DNA from: Tetradesmus obliquus
Taxonomy: Eukaryota; Chlorophyta; Chlorophyceae; Sphaeropleales; Scenedesmaceae
Direction of reading: 5' to 3'
Assembly (NCBI GenBank): GCA_030272155.1
Contig: CP126191.1
Location: forward strand, 11,031,001 to 11,095,000
Length of the DNA: 64,000 nt
A program made the translations under genes and the position numbers. Positions within the stretch are counted from its first letter, which is position 1, and each line of letters begins with the position of its first letter. The notes under the pieces are model-generated. The model did not search any database. It was not told where the DNA came from and worked only from the letters and a program-made list of their open reading frames with translations. Below are positions 45,093 through 56,533 of the stretch, in pieces.

Positions 45093-47588
45093 TCACTGTG
45101 CACACACTGCTGTTGAGCCAGATACAGCACCTATACCAGCTGTATTTGCAGCTGCGCCGCCTGTTGAACCAGCTGCAGGTGCTTTGATTGCTGCAGCATC
45201 TGCCGCTGCACCGCCTGTTACGTTGTCGCCTGCTGCTGCTGTTGCCGGGCCCAGCTGCGGCACTGCTAGGCGTGGCAGCTGCAGCAGGTCGGCCTGGCCT
45301 GGGAAGGCCTCCAGCCTCAGCACCTCGGCGTCATTTTCCATGCCGGCCAGGAAGCCCAGCCAGTAGATGACCAGGCCAGGGCCGTACCTGGTGGTGGCAG
45401 CAGCACGAGCAGCAGCAGATGTTGAGAAATGATCAAGAAGTAAAGAATGATTTACGCAGCGTCCTACAGGGTACTTCTCAGCATCAAACACCGGAAGGTC
45501 TGCCGTGCCGGCCGGGCCTGCAAGTGGAGGCTCGCGCTGTCGGCAGCTGCGCACCTGTTGGTGTAGGTGCGGTACTGCGCCTCCAGCTGGCTGCTGTGTG
45601 TGCGCGCGTCACCAAAGCTGGCCTTGCTGTCGATCCAGTGCACCAGGTGCCACGCGTCACCCGGGCCGGCACGCACACAGATGGGCACCTGGGGGCAAAA
45701 CAGGCAGCAGGCAGCCTTTCAGCAAAGCGCACGTGATGCAGGAGGTCAGGCACAGGAACCCTATAGGGAGTTGCATAAGCAGAGTGCACTTGAGTCCAGG
45801 ACAGCAGAAGAGCTAGCTGCTACTAACTTCGCAGATTGTGAGCAGCTGTATTGTCATGCACCATGCCGGATGGCCCAAGGCATATATCACGGTTGTCACG
45901 TGCTGCACTTCTAGAGCCAATTCAAAAACCAGGTCAGCTGCCGTTGCCAGGCTGCAGGGCGCTGCCGCAGCAGCCTCTCACTTGCAGCAGTGCGTCAGGT
46001 GTCTTAAACAGGCCCTTCTGCCGCAGCTGCTGCTCTGTCCAGAATGGGATGTCGGCGCGTGCCAGCTCAGCGTACAGCTTGGCCTCATGCTCCAGCCCTG
46101 GCAGCACAGCAGGCGGCAGACCAGCATGCTGGGTTGAGGGGTGAAGCACACAGCCCAGGACTGTGGGGGCCTGTTGGGCATATAGCCAGCAACAGGGAAA
46201 GCATGCTGTTGCAAGCACACGCTATCATGTTCGCATTAACCGCACTGCCTGCAGCTGCACAGGGTGTACTGGAGTTGAGTTTCTCGGCTGCAGCAGGCTG
46301 GCGCGCGACTGACACGCACCTGCAAGGGACTTGGCCATGTCGCAGTAGGGCGAGTAGCTGCTGTCGGCATGCACGCAGCGCACAATGTCTGCCTGCAGCC
46401 GCTGCAGCATCAATGCCACATCCATGCTGCTGCTTTGCTGCAAGGGCTGCTGTTCCCGGTGCTTCTGCTGCGGCTGGTACTGCTCGTGCGCCTTTTGCTG
46501 CTGCTTGTGCCGGTGTTGCTGCTGTTGGCCCTGCTGTGAGTGGGCTGCAGCTGCAGCCAGCCATTCCTGCAAGCATGCTATCCTATCATGGTGGTGCTGC
46601 TGCTGTGGCAGCAGTAAGGGGTCCTTCAGCATGTCGCTCACAGCCTGCAGCAGCACAACAAGCACAACACATACTTAAAGTTAACACTTCTTGGTTACGT
46701 AACCAGACCTTCAGCCAGCTATGACATTGTCCTGGCCGTTTTCGTTGCCAATGCGCGGCCATGCCGCCAGGGCGCGCACCTGCTTGCTGAGCCTCATCAG
46801 CAGCTCCAGCATGCGCCGCATCATGAGGCAGGGCGGGAAGTCCACCTCAGCGCACAGCGCCAGCACGTCCTCCCCGGTCACATACCTGGCAGCGCAGCGC
46901 GATGGTGAAGGACGCCAGGCAGCCAGGCAGCACACAGCCAGGGCAGTGGTCACAGCAGCTGTGATGACGACAGTGCAAGCATAACGGACGCCTGCCAGGG
47001 CGCCCTGCAGTTTCAGAGCACCGCCCTGCAAGTGGACTCGCTGTTATACTGTCACGTGCCTTCTGCTGGGGCCCCCTTCTGCAATGCTGTCGACCCCTGT
47101 CGTGCATGCTGCAGGAAGGCGCCTGCGTGCTGCTGCACTATGCCCCTGTTGCATGGCTGCTGTACTTGGGTGAAGCGCACCTGCTGCAGTAGGCCGGCAT
47201 GTTGGCCTTGTGTATGTGGTGGCTCTTGATGACCTTGTACTGGTTCTCCTGGGCCAGGATGCCGCATATGGTCTCCGGCCGCACCCTGCAGGGAACACCA
47301 TCGCCTGAGGCCAGTGCACTGACGGTGCTGCTTTGGAATTACGCCACTTATGCAGGCTAAAATAAAAATGTCCTCAGTTAGTTGTTTGTGTGTATGTATC
47401 TTGCCCTTTGCCAGCTGGTGTATGATGCTGTGCCAGTGTTCCTGCAAGCATGCATCTGCGCCAGGGCAAGGCAGGCATGCTTACCCAGGGTACCTGGCTG
47501 CCAGCAGGCCAAGGTGTGCACAGCTCATCACTGGTATGTCCACATCATGCAGAATCTGCTGGTATGTCTCCCTGGGTAGGCCGCTCAT
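45093..47588 (-). CDS. CDIN1 (C15orf41)-like PD-(D/E)xK nuclease
   Basis: Seven exons join in phase: 47485-47588, 47181-47285, 46780-46885, 46320-46644, 45982-46097, 45555-45688 and 45093-45387, giving 394 residues. The N-terminal helical part (MSGLPRETYQQILHDVDIP; VDFPPCLMMRRMLELLMRL; VSDMLKDPLLLP) is followed by a Gln/His-rich insert at about 120-170. The nuclease domain then runs EHEAKLYAEL, TPDALLQV, HWIDSKASFGD and RYGPGLVIYWLGFL. TPD and DSK supply the PD...D-x-K site. The animal homologue is a nuclear partner of codanin-1, mutated in a congenital dyserythropoietic anaemia. No codanin role can be assumed in an alga. The C-terminal about 60 residues are Ala/Gly-rich and probably disordered. 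The ATG at 47588 is the first in frame. Confidence 0.85.
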
Positions 47589-47996
47589 GTTGGGCTGCTA
47601 ATGGCTTGTTGAGATGGCTAGAGCAGCGTCGTCTGCCTGAGGTGATGGTTGGTGCAAGCTACGCTGCTATGTCGCCACAAACCCCGAACAAGCATAGTAA
47701 GTTGATTGTATTGGCAACATCACGCGCAATACACGACGACTTAACACGCCCAGCACCTTGACATTCAAACACAGCAGCAGGTTAGGGTGCAGCAGGGTGA
47801 CATGATGACACTTCAGCACCGCTTACTCAGATCGCTTCCGTGGTCGCAAAATCAACACTAACAAAACGAACGGATAGAGGATCAAAGCGCATAATTTGGC
47901 CAGCGACGTACGTAGCAATTGCTCTCGTTATCCATTTCCCACTAGCACGCCCGCTTTCACGGTTAACTCTACCTTCAGCGTCACAGCTATAACAGT
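47589..47996. promoter_or_regulatory. Divergent promoter region, CDIN1-like / proteasome alpha-4
   Basis: 408 bases between two start codons on opposite strands. It is noticeably AT-richer than the exons either side, with several A-rich patches (near 47845-47895). Shared promoter elements are likely, but none is identified by motif. Confidence 0.45.
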
Positions 47997-50361
47997 ATGG
48001 CACGTTACGACAGAGCTATCACAGTCTTCTCGCCTGACGGACACCTGTGGGTTGGGAGACAGGGCATCAGCACAGCTATCATCAGTAGCAGGTCCTTGGC
48101 ATGGCTAGACCACTGACGCAAGCAACTCGGCATCTGCAGGTTTCAAGTAGAGTATGCATTGGAGGCAGTGCGTAAAGGAGCATTGGCGGTTGGTGTGAGG
48201 GGCACAGACACCATAGTCCTAGGTGGGTGCTGCGCAGCAGGTGGTTGCCAGTGATCTGCACACAGGCAGCAGGCGCAGCAGCAAGATTTGATCGTGTATG
48301 CAGCTGCATAGTGTTGTCTTTGCATGGGGCACCGTGCATGCACGTGCAGCAGCTGCCGCTCTGCAGTGTATGTGTATTCAGCAGCTGTACTGCAACTGCA
48401 CGTCAGGGTTTGTGGATGAGGGCGCATGGCACTACATGCAGCCGTCTGCATGGTTGATCTGTCTGCAGATATTGCAGGGATATGCTAGCACATGGCACAA
48501 CTCTTGAATGGCTGACAACTCAGCAGTGCTCGCCCTGGTCTCGCGATTCTTCCTACTCTCCCACCTAGACTGTGTCAATGCGCACTGGGCAGCTTCCGCT
48601 GCAGCTTGCTGCCTTCCTTGCTGACAGCACGCGGTGTGTCCATGCAGGCGTGGAGCGCAAGTCCACGGCGCGGCTACAAGACGCGCGCACGGTGCGCAAG
48701 ATCGTCAAGATCGACGAGCACATCTGCCTGGCCTTTGCCGGGCTGACTGCAGACGCGCGCGTGCTGGTCAACCGCGCGCGCGTGGAGGCGCAGAGCTACC
48801 GGCTCACGCTGGACGAGAAGGTGACGGTGGACTACATCACGCGCTACATCGCGGGCGTGCAGCAGAAGTACACACAGGTGCGGCCAGGCGGGCGGCTGTG
48901 CCATGCGCAGAAGCAGCAGCGAGCTAGGCACAGCAGTGGCAGCTGGGATGGGCATGCCAGTTACCAGTTACCAAAGTAGGGCCACAGGCCCACCCACAAA
49001 GGAGCCAGACAAGGCTCATGGGGTCCAGCAAGAATCCAACTAATGTTGCAAAAGAAGGGGGGGGGGGTGACAGATATCAAGTGTCGGAGACCTCCACAAG
49101 CTCAGAGTACTCAGTCTCTGAGGCACTAGATGCGCCAGGAAGCAAAGCAAACGTCTCGAGATTATCCCGAACCAGAAAGCAGTGATGTATGAAGCCAGCA
49201 ACCCGGCTCTGTCTCTGCTGCATAAAGTCAGCCATGCTACGACCACCAGGGCTCACGGCATGCTTGCCGCTAGGTTCTGGCACCGACTAGCTCTCATTTT
49301 TTAAAACCTGGCACTACATGGCTAGTGTGGCAGCTGCTTTGTACCTTGCCGTGCTTGCTTGCAGCCAGTGCTGCTGAGCATGCGGCAGTGGTGCTCACCA
49401 GGCGACAACCATGCTTTTTACCAAGCTGCTGCTGTGCTGCGTGCTGTTCCCCGCCTTCATCCCGCGCAGAGCGGTGGCGTGCGGCCCTTTGGCATCAGCA
49501 CGCTCATCGTGGGCTTCAACCCTGACGGCAGCCCCGCGCTGTACCAGACCGACCCCAGCGGCACCTTCAGCGCCTGGAAGGCCAACGCCATCGGACGCAA
49601 CAGCAAGACGGTGAGAGCTGGGAGGGGGTGGCAGCACGGTCCCAGCACGGGGCTTGCAGGATGGTCTGAGACAGGGGGTTGCAAGTGGAAGTCAAAGTGA
49701 ACATTGGCATGGGGGTGCACGCAGTGTGGGCAGCGGCAGCAGCAGCAGTGCAGGTTGTAAGGTGCGTTGTGCATGCACAGCGCAGCAGTAGCTGGGGTGT
49801 GGAGTCAGCAAGCAACGGCATGTTTGCCATTGTGTGCCGCCAACCGTGCCAAGCATACACGCTTGCAGCGGACAGCAGGTTGGCCAAGCGGAATGTGTAG
49901 GCTGGAGCCTGTGTGGCACACAACTTGTTGCAGCCTGGGCTGCACATGGTGGGCTGCGTGCGTGGCTTGTCACCACCCATGCTCATGTGCTGCACTGTGT
50001 GACATCGCGCTTGGTTAAGCTGGCGAGTGTTTGGCTCTGACAGTGTCTTGTATGCCCGCCTGCTCATGGATGCCACCCTGCCCCCGCCTGCTGCCTCCTG
50101 CCACATCAGATCCGCGAGTTCCTTGAGAAGCAGTACGTGGAGAGCAGCGGGCGCGACACCATCAAGCTGGCCATCCGCGCGCTCATGGAGACGGTGGAGG
50201 CCAGCAGCAAGAACATCGAGGTGGCGGTCATGGAGCCCGGGGGCCTGCGCATCCTGGGGGACGCTGAGCTGGACGCGCTGGTGGCGGAGGTGGAGGCAGA
50301 CAAGGCCGCGGCTGAGGCGGCCAAGCGCGGCGGGGCAGGGCAGCAGCAGGCGGCCAGCTAG
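47997..50361 (+). CDS. 20S proteasome subunit alpha-4 (PSMA7/PAD1 type)
   Basis: Five exons join in phase: 47997-48046, 48140-48222, 48648-48877, 49470-49610 and 50110-50361, giving 251 residues. It forms part of the outer heptameric alpha ring of the 20S core. The alpha-type N-terminal signature is intact: [19 protein letters not shown], then [11 protein letters not shown]. Also present are [66 protein letters not shown] and REFLEKQY, all matching the alpha-4 class rather than other alpha subunits. The C-terminal tail is Ala/Lys/Glu-rich. It lacks the catalytic Thr of beta subunits, as expected. The neighbour CDIN1-like gene is divergent, 408 bases away. Confidence 0.95.
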
Positions 50362-51623
50362 CTAGCCAGCGGCTGGTGGGGGCGGCAGGGGTGAGGTGTG
50401 ATGGCTTGGGAGGTGGAGTTGTGAGGTGATTGGGCTGCGCAGGAGCTGGCAGCTTTTGTAGGCAGCGCTTGGACCAGACAGTGTTTGCTTGAAGGTGCGC
50501 AACTTTGCTTTTTTCATGCTAGACTGTCCATCTCTACAGTGTTTGGTTGCAACAGCTGTCCCTGTGCATGCTTGAGGTTAAGTCTGTTGTTGCTACATGA
50601 AGCAGCTGCTGACAGAGTTGCGCAGCGTGTGTTGTGTGTCGGTCAGCAGTATGCACAGTGGGCCAACAGCTGTGTTGCAACAGACACTGCCAACTGCTGT
50701 AAAGCAACTGCACAGGTTCGCAGTGCATTTCTGCGCTGCTGCGCTGACATCTGTTGCTCAAGCATGTATGTCATCTGAGGGCGCTTCCGTATGCGCTGCA
50801 TACATGTTGCTGCTGGTCTGCCAGCCCTCAACATATACGGCTGCAGTTGCGAAGTGAGTTGATGTGACAGGGATCCTGAATGGATCCTGCTCACTGCAGC
50901 AAATGGAGTGGACAGCGCCCGCTGTGGATGCATGTAGTGGAGTCAGCGGATGCCTGCTGCTGGAGTACACATGGTTGTCAGGCTCCCTGCATGAGTGTGA
51001 TGAGGAATGCGGAGCTGCAACTTGAAGGTGTGTGCACAGCAGTGGCAAGTGCGCAGTGTGCAGTGCATGCTGGTTGTGCACCTGCATACAGGGTTGGCGT
51101 TGATATCCTGGTTTCAAGGCTGATTATGTAAACTTATTCTTTAACCAGAATATCAGAATGGTGTGTAGCGGTTGAGCCCACGTCGCAAGCAATGCTTCTC
51201 TGCACAGTGCTGCAGCGCCAGGCTAGCAGCTGACAGCGAGCAGTGCCATGGCTACTTCCAGTGCAGTGGCTGAAGCCCAACTAATATACGTAAGGATGTC
51301 GTTAAACGTCTTTGTTTTACGACCGGAGTGTAGCTAGGCAGAGAAATCCTTCTAGTGAGCTCTGGTTAGGAGCAGGTGCCCGCCAATGCTTTGTGGCTTC
51401 ATTGGCACTGCAACAGCAACAGAAAAGTCAATGATCACAATGGTGTTCTTACAAACGAATTTACGGGTATTGCTGATGCCTGCAGCGCAGGTGCCGAGGG
51501 TTTTCTAGGTCTTGCACGCAGTGCCAACTGAGCCAGTATATCAGCCTGGTGCGTGCATTGACAGGGCACCTTTCCGTGCGTCACTCGTTGACATCCAGAG
51601 GTCATTCAACTACACCAGCCACA
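50362..51623. other. 3' flank of proteasome gene and promoter of aldolase
   Basis: No gene seen. Open frames are short and Cys-biased. The stretch 51120-51480 is AT-richer and probably holds promoter sequence for the aldolase gene, which is usually strongly light-expressed. Confidence 0.4.
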
Positions 51624-54137
51624 ATGGCTTTCGCACTCAAGCAGGCTGCTGCCCAGACCGTGGCTGCCAAGGCCACCGGCAGGCGTGCCGTGGTGGTGCG
51701 CGCCACCAAGTACGACGATGAGCTGATCCAGACTGCGGTGAGTGCTGCGTGGCGGGCTGCTTGGGTGGAATCGGGCCGGCCCACCTACAATCGTGCTCTG
51801 CTCTGGATCAGCGCTCTGTACCCAATTGCGCAGCGCAGCCGGGCTCAAGATGCAGGCATTGACAGCATTAATATTTAGCAGGTGCTTGCTGTGACAATTG
51901 GCAGGTGCAGCGCCAGATCACTTGCAGGAGCTGGAGCGGGTGTCGCTGATTCCTATGCTGATTCTTCAGTCCTGCTAAGCTAGTCGAATTGGCCTTCAGC
52001 TAGTAGAATTGCAGCAATGTAGGCGCTCTGCAGCCGCACGTTGCAGGCTGGAGCGGTTTGCAGCGGCGTTGCCCACGCAGACGTCTCAGTGCCCAGCACA
52101 GCCAGCCCAAGGCAGCCAGCATCGCTGCAGCGCACATTGGACAGCCGTGTTGATTCAGCTTGTTGGTGCGCGTGCATGCATGCTGCCGATGCTCTGACAT
52201 CAAATGCCCAGCAACAGCAGCCTGTCAGCAGCAGCAGCAGTAGCAGTATCAACAGCAATGGCAGCCCAGTGTGGACAGTTCCCTTCCTCCAAAGCCGCAG
52301 CAACATGAAAGGATACCCAATCACCCTTTACTGATCCCCTGCTGTCTGCTGCCTGCCTGCCTGCGCCTGCTGCTCTCCTTCCCGCCCTCCCCACCTGCAG
52401 GGCAAGATCGCCAGCAAGGGCCGCGGCATCCTGGCCATGGACGAGTCCAACGCCACCTGCGGCAAGCGCCTGGAGTCCATCGGCCTGGAGAACACCGAGG
52501 ACAACCGCCGCACCTACCGCGAGCTGCTGGTGACCACCCCCGGCCTGGGCCAGTACATCTCCGGCGCCATCATGTTTGAGGAGACGCTGTTCCAGAACAC
52601 CTCCTCCGGCAAGAAGATGACCGAGTGCCTCACCGAGCAGGGCATCGTGCCAGGCATCAAGGTGGACAAGGGCCTGGTGCCCCTGGCCAACAGCAACGGC
52701 GAGTCCTGGTGCATGGGCCTGGACGGCCTGGACAAGCGCTGCGAGGAGTACTACAAGGCAGGTGCCCGCTTCGCCAAGTGGCGCAGCGTGGTGTCCATCG
52801 CCGCCGGCCCCAGCCAGATCGCGCTGCGCGACTGCGCCTACGGCCTGGCCCGCTACGCCGCCATCGCCCAGAACGCCGGCCTGGTGCCCATCGTGGAGCC
52901 AGAGGTGCTGCTGGACGGCGAGCACGACATTGACCGGTGAGTGCGGGTGGTGGTGGTGGCTGTGTGTGTGGTGGTGGTTCAGGGGGGGGGAGGGCTGCTG
53001 CTACTGCTGGGGGTTTGGTGGGTGTGGCGCCAGGCCCACAAGCGTGGTGTGGCGGCTTTCCACTTGTTGCCAGATTGTGTGGCAGCAGTCGGCATCAGCA
53101 ATGGTTTCTAGGTGCTTCCTGCAAGCACCAAAGCCAGGTACCTAGCCAGTTGCTGCATGCACAGCAGTACACGGCGTGCATTGGGTGATGGCAGCAGATG
53201 CAGTGCATGTGCTGTGTCTGAGCACACCCTGGTAACCTTTAATCACATTGTTACTGACTTTTCATCTGCTTTGCTGTGCTGTCCTGCTCTGCCCTCTCCC
53301 CCCCCCCCTCCCTCCCCTGCAGCTGCCTGGAGGTGCAGGAGGCCATCTGGGCCGAGACCTTCAAGTACATGGCCGACAACAACGTCATGTTTGAGGGCAT
53401 CCTGCTCAAGCCCGCCATGGTCACCCCAGGCGCAGACAGCAAGGCCAAGGTGCCCCCTGAGACCGTGGCCAAGTACACCCTGAAGATGCTGCGCCGCCGC
53501 GTGCCCCCGGCTGTGCCCGGCATCATGTTCCTGTCCGGCGGCCAGTCCGAGCTGGAGTCCACGCTCAACCTGAACGCCATGAACCAGAGCCCCAACCCCT
53601 GGCACGTGTCCTTCAGCTACGCGCGCGCGCTGCAGAACAGCGTGCTCAAGACGTGGCAGGGCAAGCCCGAGAACTTCAAGGCCGGCCAGGAGGCGCTGCT
53701 CAAGCGCGCCAAGGCCAACAGCCTTGCACAGATGGGCCAGTACGACCCCAGCAACGAGTCCGCAGAGGCCGCCGAGCGCACCTACGAGAAGGTGCGTGGC
53801 TGGCCCTGCTTGCCTGGCTAGTGGTGGTGGTGGCGGCGCTGCTGCTGTGGTGCTTGGGGTGTGCTGCGCCTTGGGCTATGCTGCAGTAATGAGCTGGTGC
53901 TGGTTGGTGTGTGTTTTTCCTGCTGTTGTGGCTGCTGTGCATTCAGGATCTGTCTGTGGAATGCTAGCTGCAGCAGAGGAAGGCTGTGGTGCGCTCGTGT
54001 TCTGCATGCTTGCAGTGCCAGCAGATAACCTGTGCCAGCAGCTCCTGGCTCACTGACGCGTATGGAAACAAGACAACTGACCTCTGTGCTGCTTCTGTCC
54101 TGCTCTTGTCACCACCCTGCAGGGCTACAAGTACTAA
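51624..54137 (+). CDS. FBA1: Fructose-bisphosphate aldolase, class I, chloroplast
   Basis: Four exons join in phase: 51624-51737, 52401-52936, 53323-53791 and 54123-54137, giving 377 residues. It joins glyceraldehyde 3-phosphate and dihydroxyacetone phosphate (and erythrose 4-phosphate in the Calvin cycle). The first about 27 residues (MAFALKQAAAQTVAAKATGRR) are a chloroplast transit peptide. GILAMDESNATCGKRL, the Schiff-base lysine in GILLKPAMVTPG, GIMFLSGGQSE and the C-terminal YKY are all present. The last exon is 15 bases and encodes only GYKY and the stop; the final Tyr is needed for full activity in class I enzymes. Exons show strong codon bias towards C-ending codons (for example AAC, ATC and GCC), unlike the neighbouring low-complexity genes, as expected for a highly expressed gene. 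Confidence 0.96.
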
Positions 54138-55607
54138 GCGCTTGCTTAGTGCCTTGTGGAGCGCCTTCAGCGCGATGAGGATGGACGGCAGCGAGGAGCA
54201 GCGGGCGGCAAATAACCAGCCTTGTGCTGGTGGCAGCAGCTGCTGCCTGGGCTGGGCTGGGTAGTTTTTGGGGTGTGTCTCGCTACCTGCGAATGTAAAG
54301 AGTGAGCTGAGTGTGTTGGAGTGAGCATCAATACATTGTTGAATGCAGCTGGCAGGATGTGTGAGGGACTGCGCCGGCTTCATTTTTGCACAGTTGATGG
54401 TGGCGGTGCTGCCGGCACGCGGCACAACTGTGCAGCTGCTGGGCCTGCCACTGGCATGTCAATGCGCATGGAATGCGGGCAGCGTGTGTTTTTGTCCATA
54501 TGATGTGTGAGCATCGCCACACACTGCCACAGGTCGCATGTAATTGATATGTTACCTTACAACTTGGGCAGCGGTCATCATACAAGTGGTCAGAGCAGGC
54601 GAAGCCATGATGGCTCAGCAGCTTTTACACAGCACAGCATCACACTATGCAGCAACATGTTGGCACATGGTGCTCATGCATCAACAACTGGCTTTCCTGC
54701 AACTCTGAATGCTGGCTGCAGTAACAGTAGTGTTAGCTGGAAGCCAGCAGCAGTGGCCTGGGATTTGGTGATTGACCTGCTTGCACGTTACAGCCCTTGA
54801 ACACTGGGATCTGGCAATCGCAACACAAATCCCGGTTCGGTCTTGCGCGCACCACGCGTGCAGTAGTGTGAAATGGTCAACACTTGAGCACTACTGCAGT
54901 CAATCAGGCTGAACGCGTCCTGTGCGCACGCACTGTGTTGTCAGCGGCAGTGTGTTATGCACCCCGGCAGTGACACCGATCCACTCGAGAGCGGAGTTGC
55001 ACTTTCATCCACCGATGAAGTCCGGCGACTCGGTCCTCTTAGTTATTACAATTGTAAAAACGCAATGTACTCGCCGGCGTGCAGTTCTGACTATTTCATC
55101 AGACACATAAAAACACACAGGGGACTTCAAGGCTTGGTCGTCCCTGGCAGCGCCACAGCTGTTCTGGCGTTGGGTTGCTCGACTGTAAAGGGCCTCACAA
55201 TACGCGTATAGCACAAAATTGCAACAATAGCCATTAATGGCCGTTGCTGCTGCCAATGAACGAGCCCAGTGGGAGCTGTGCTGTGACCAACAACCACCTT
55301 GAATACCTAGGACGTTATGTTGGCGACTTGCACAAGGTCAGAAACGACTGGTAAAGTTAAGAAGAGTCACTGCAATCCAAATTGTCCCAATCTGAGGTCG
55401 AATATGTCATGTCCAAACATGTCAGACACAATAGCACCACCACTGCCAATGTAAGCTGATGCAAGCGCTGTCGATGCGAAAAGCAGCCCAAGTCACAGTC
55501 CATACAGTCAGTCCAAACCGTCAACACAGGGCAGTGCAATGTCGTGTATGCCCACAGAACCTTGCGTTGCAGGAAGGTTGTCATTTCATGAAGTCAAGCT
55601 GGTCAGG
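54138..55607. other. Convergent intergenic region, no gene seen
   Basis: The aldolase gene and the giant minus-strand gene converge here. No open frame with coding character is seen. AT content rises between 54940 and 55560. Confidence 0.4.
54294..54298 (+). terminator. TGTAA poly(A) signal of aldolase gene
   Basis: TGTAA about 157 bases after the stop codon, in the pattern expected for a green-algal 3' UTR. Confidence 0.6.
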
Positions 55608-56496
55608 TCACATGCCGTCAAACATACCCCCCGTGGTGCTGTCAGTCATCATGGTGTCACCCAGCTCCCTGAACATGTCCAGCACGCCACTGCTGGGGGC
55701 CGCCGGCACGCCAGCAGGCACGGCGCCACTGCCTGCACAGCAGACACAGTGCAGTACACAGCAAGTGCGGTGTGAGCAGGGGACACTTGTCACCAAGCAC
55801 AAAAAGGGCAGCAGCTGTGTGCAGCACACATGCAGGTCATGTGCGTTGAGCCCACAATACTGCATCATCAATCTGCGCATGTGGTGATGGCAGGCAGGGC
55901 ACCGGAGGTATATTCAACACCTGCCGTCACCTGGTACTACAGAAATGCATGCACTGCTGCTGTGCGGCCACTGCTGCAGGCTCACCTGGCATCATGTGCC
56001 TGGCGGGCTGCCGCGCAGCAGACCAGGGGTTGACGGCAGGGCCGCCAGCACCACCCGGCCGGCCACGCTGCTGGCCATGCTGCTGCTGCTGCTGCTGTCC
56101 CTGCCGCTGCTGTCTGCTGCCAGCAGCTTGGGCCTGCGGCTGCGCACGCTGCCGCTGCTGCTGCTGTGATGGCGCGCTGCTGCCGCCCATCATCTCCCTG
56201 ATCTCAGGAGGCAGCTCAGCAGCAGCCGCAGGAGACCTGCAGCAACAGCATGAGCAGAGGTGCCATGCAGGAGCAATCTGAAGCGACCTTGAAAGTTGAT
56301 GTGTCTGCTTACAGTGCTGCACCGCTGCCGCACAATTGCACATGTATAGCTTGTCAAGGTGAGCAACACAAGCACACGCTGTGCTGAATTGCTCACTGCG
56401 ATTGTCGCACAGCACTGCAGATGAAATTGATTCTTTGTGGGCCGTGTGTGTGCATGCAGCCTCACCTGCTCCTGCTCCTCTCCCTGCCACCACCAA

Positions 56497-56533
<37 letters not shown>

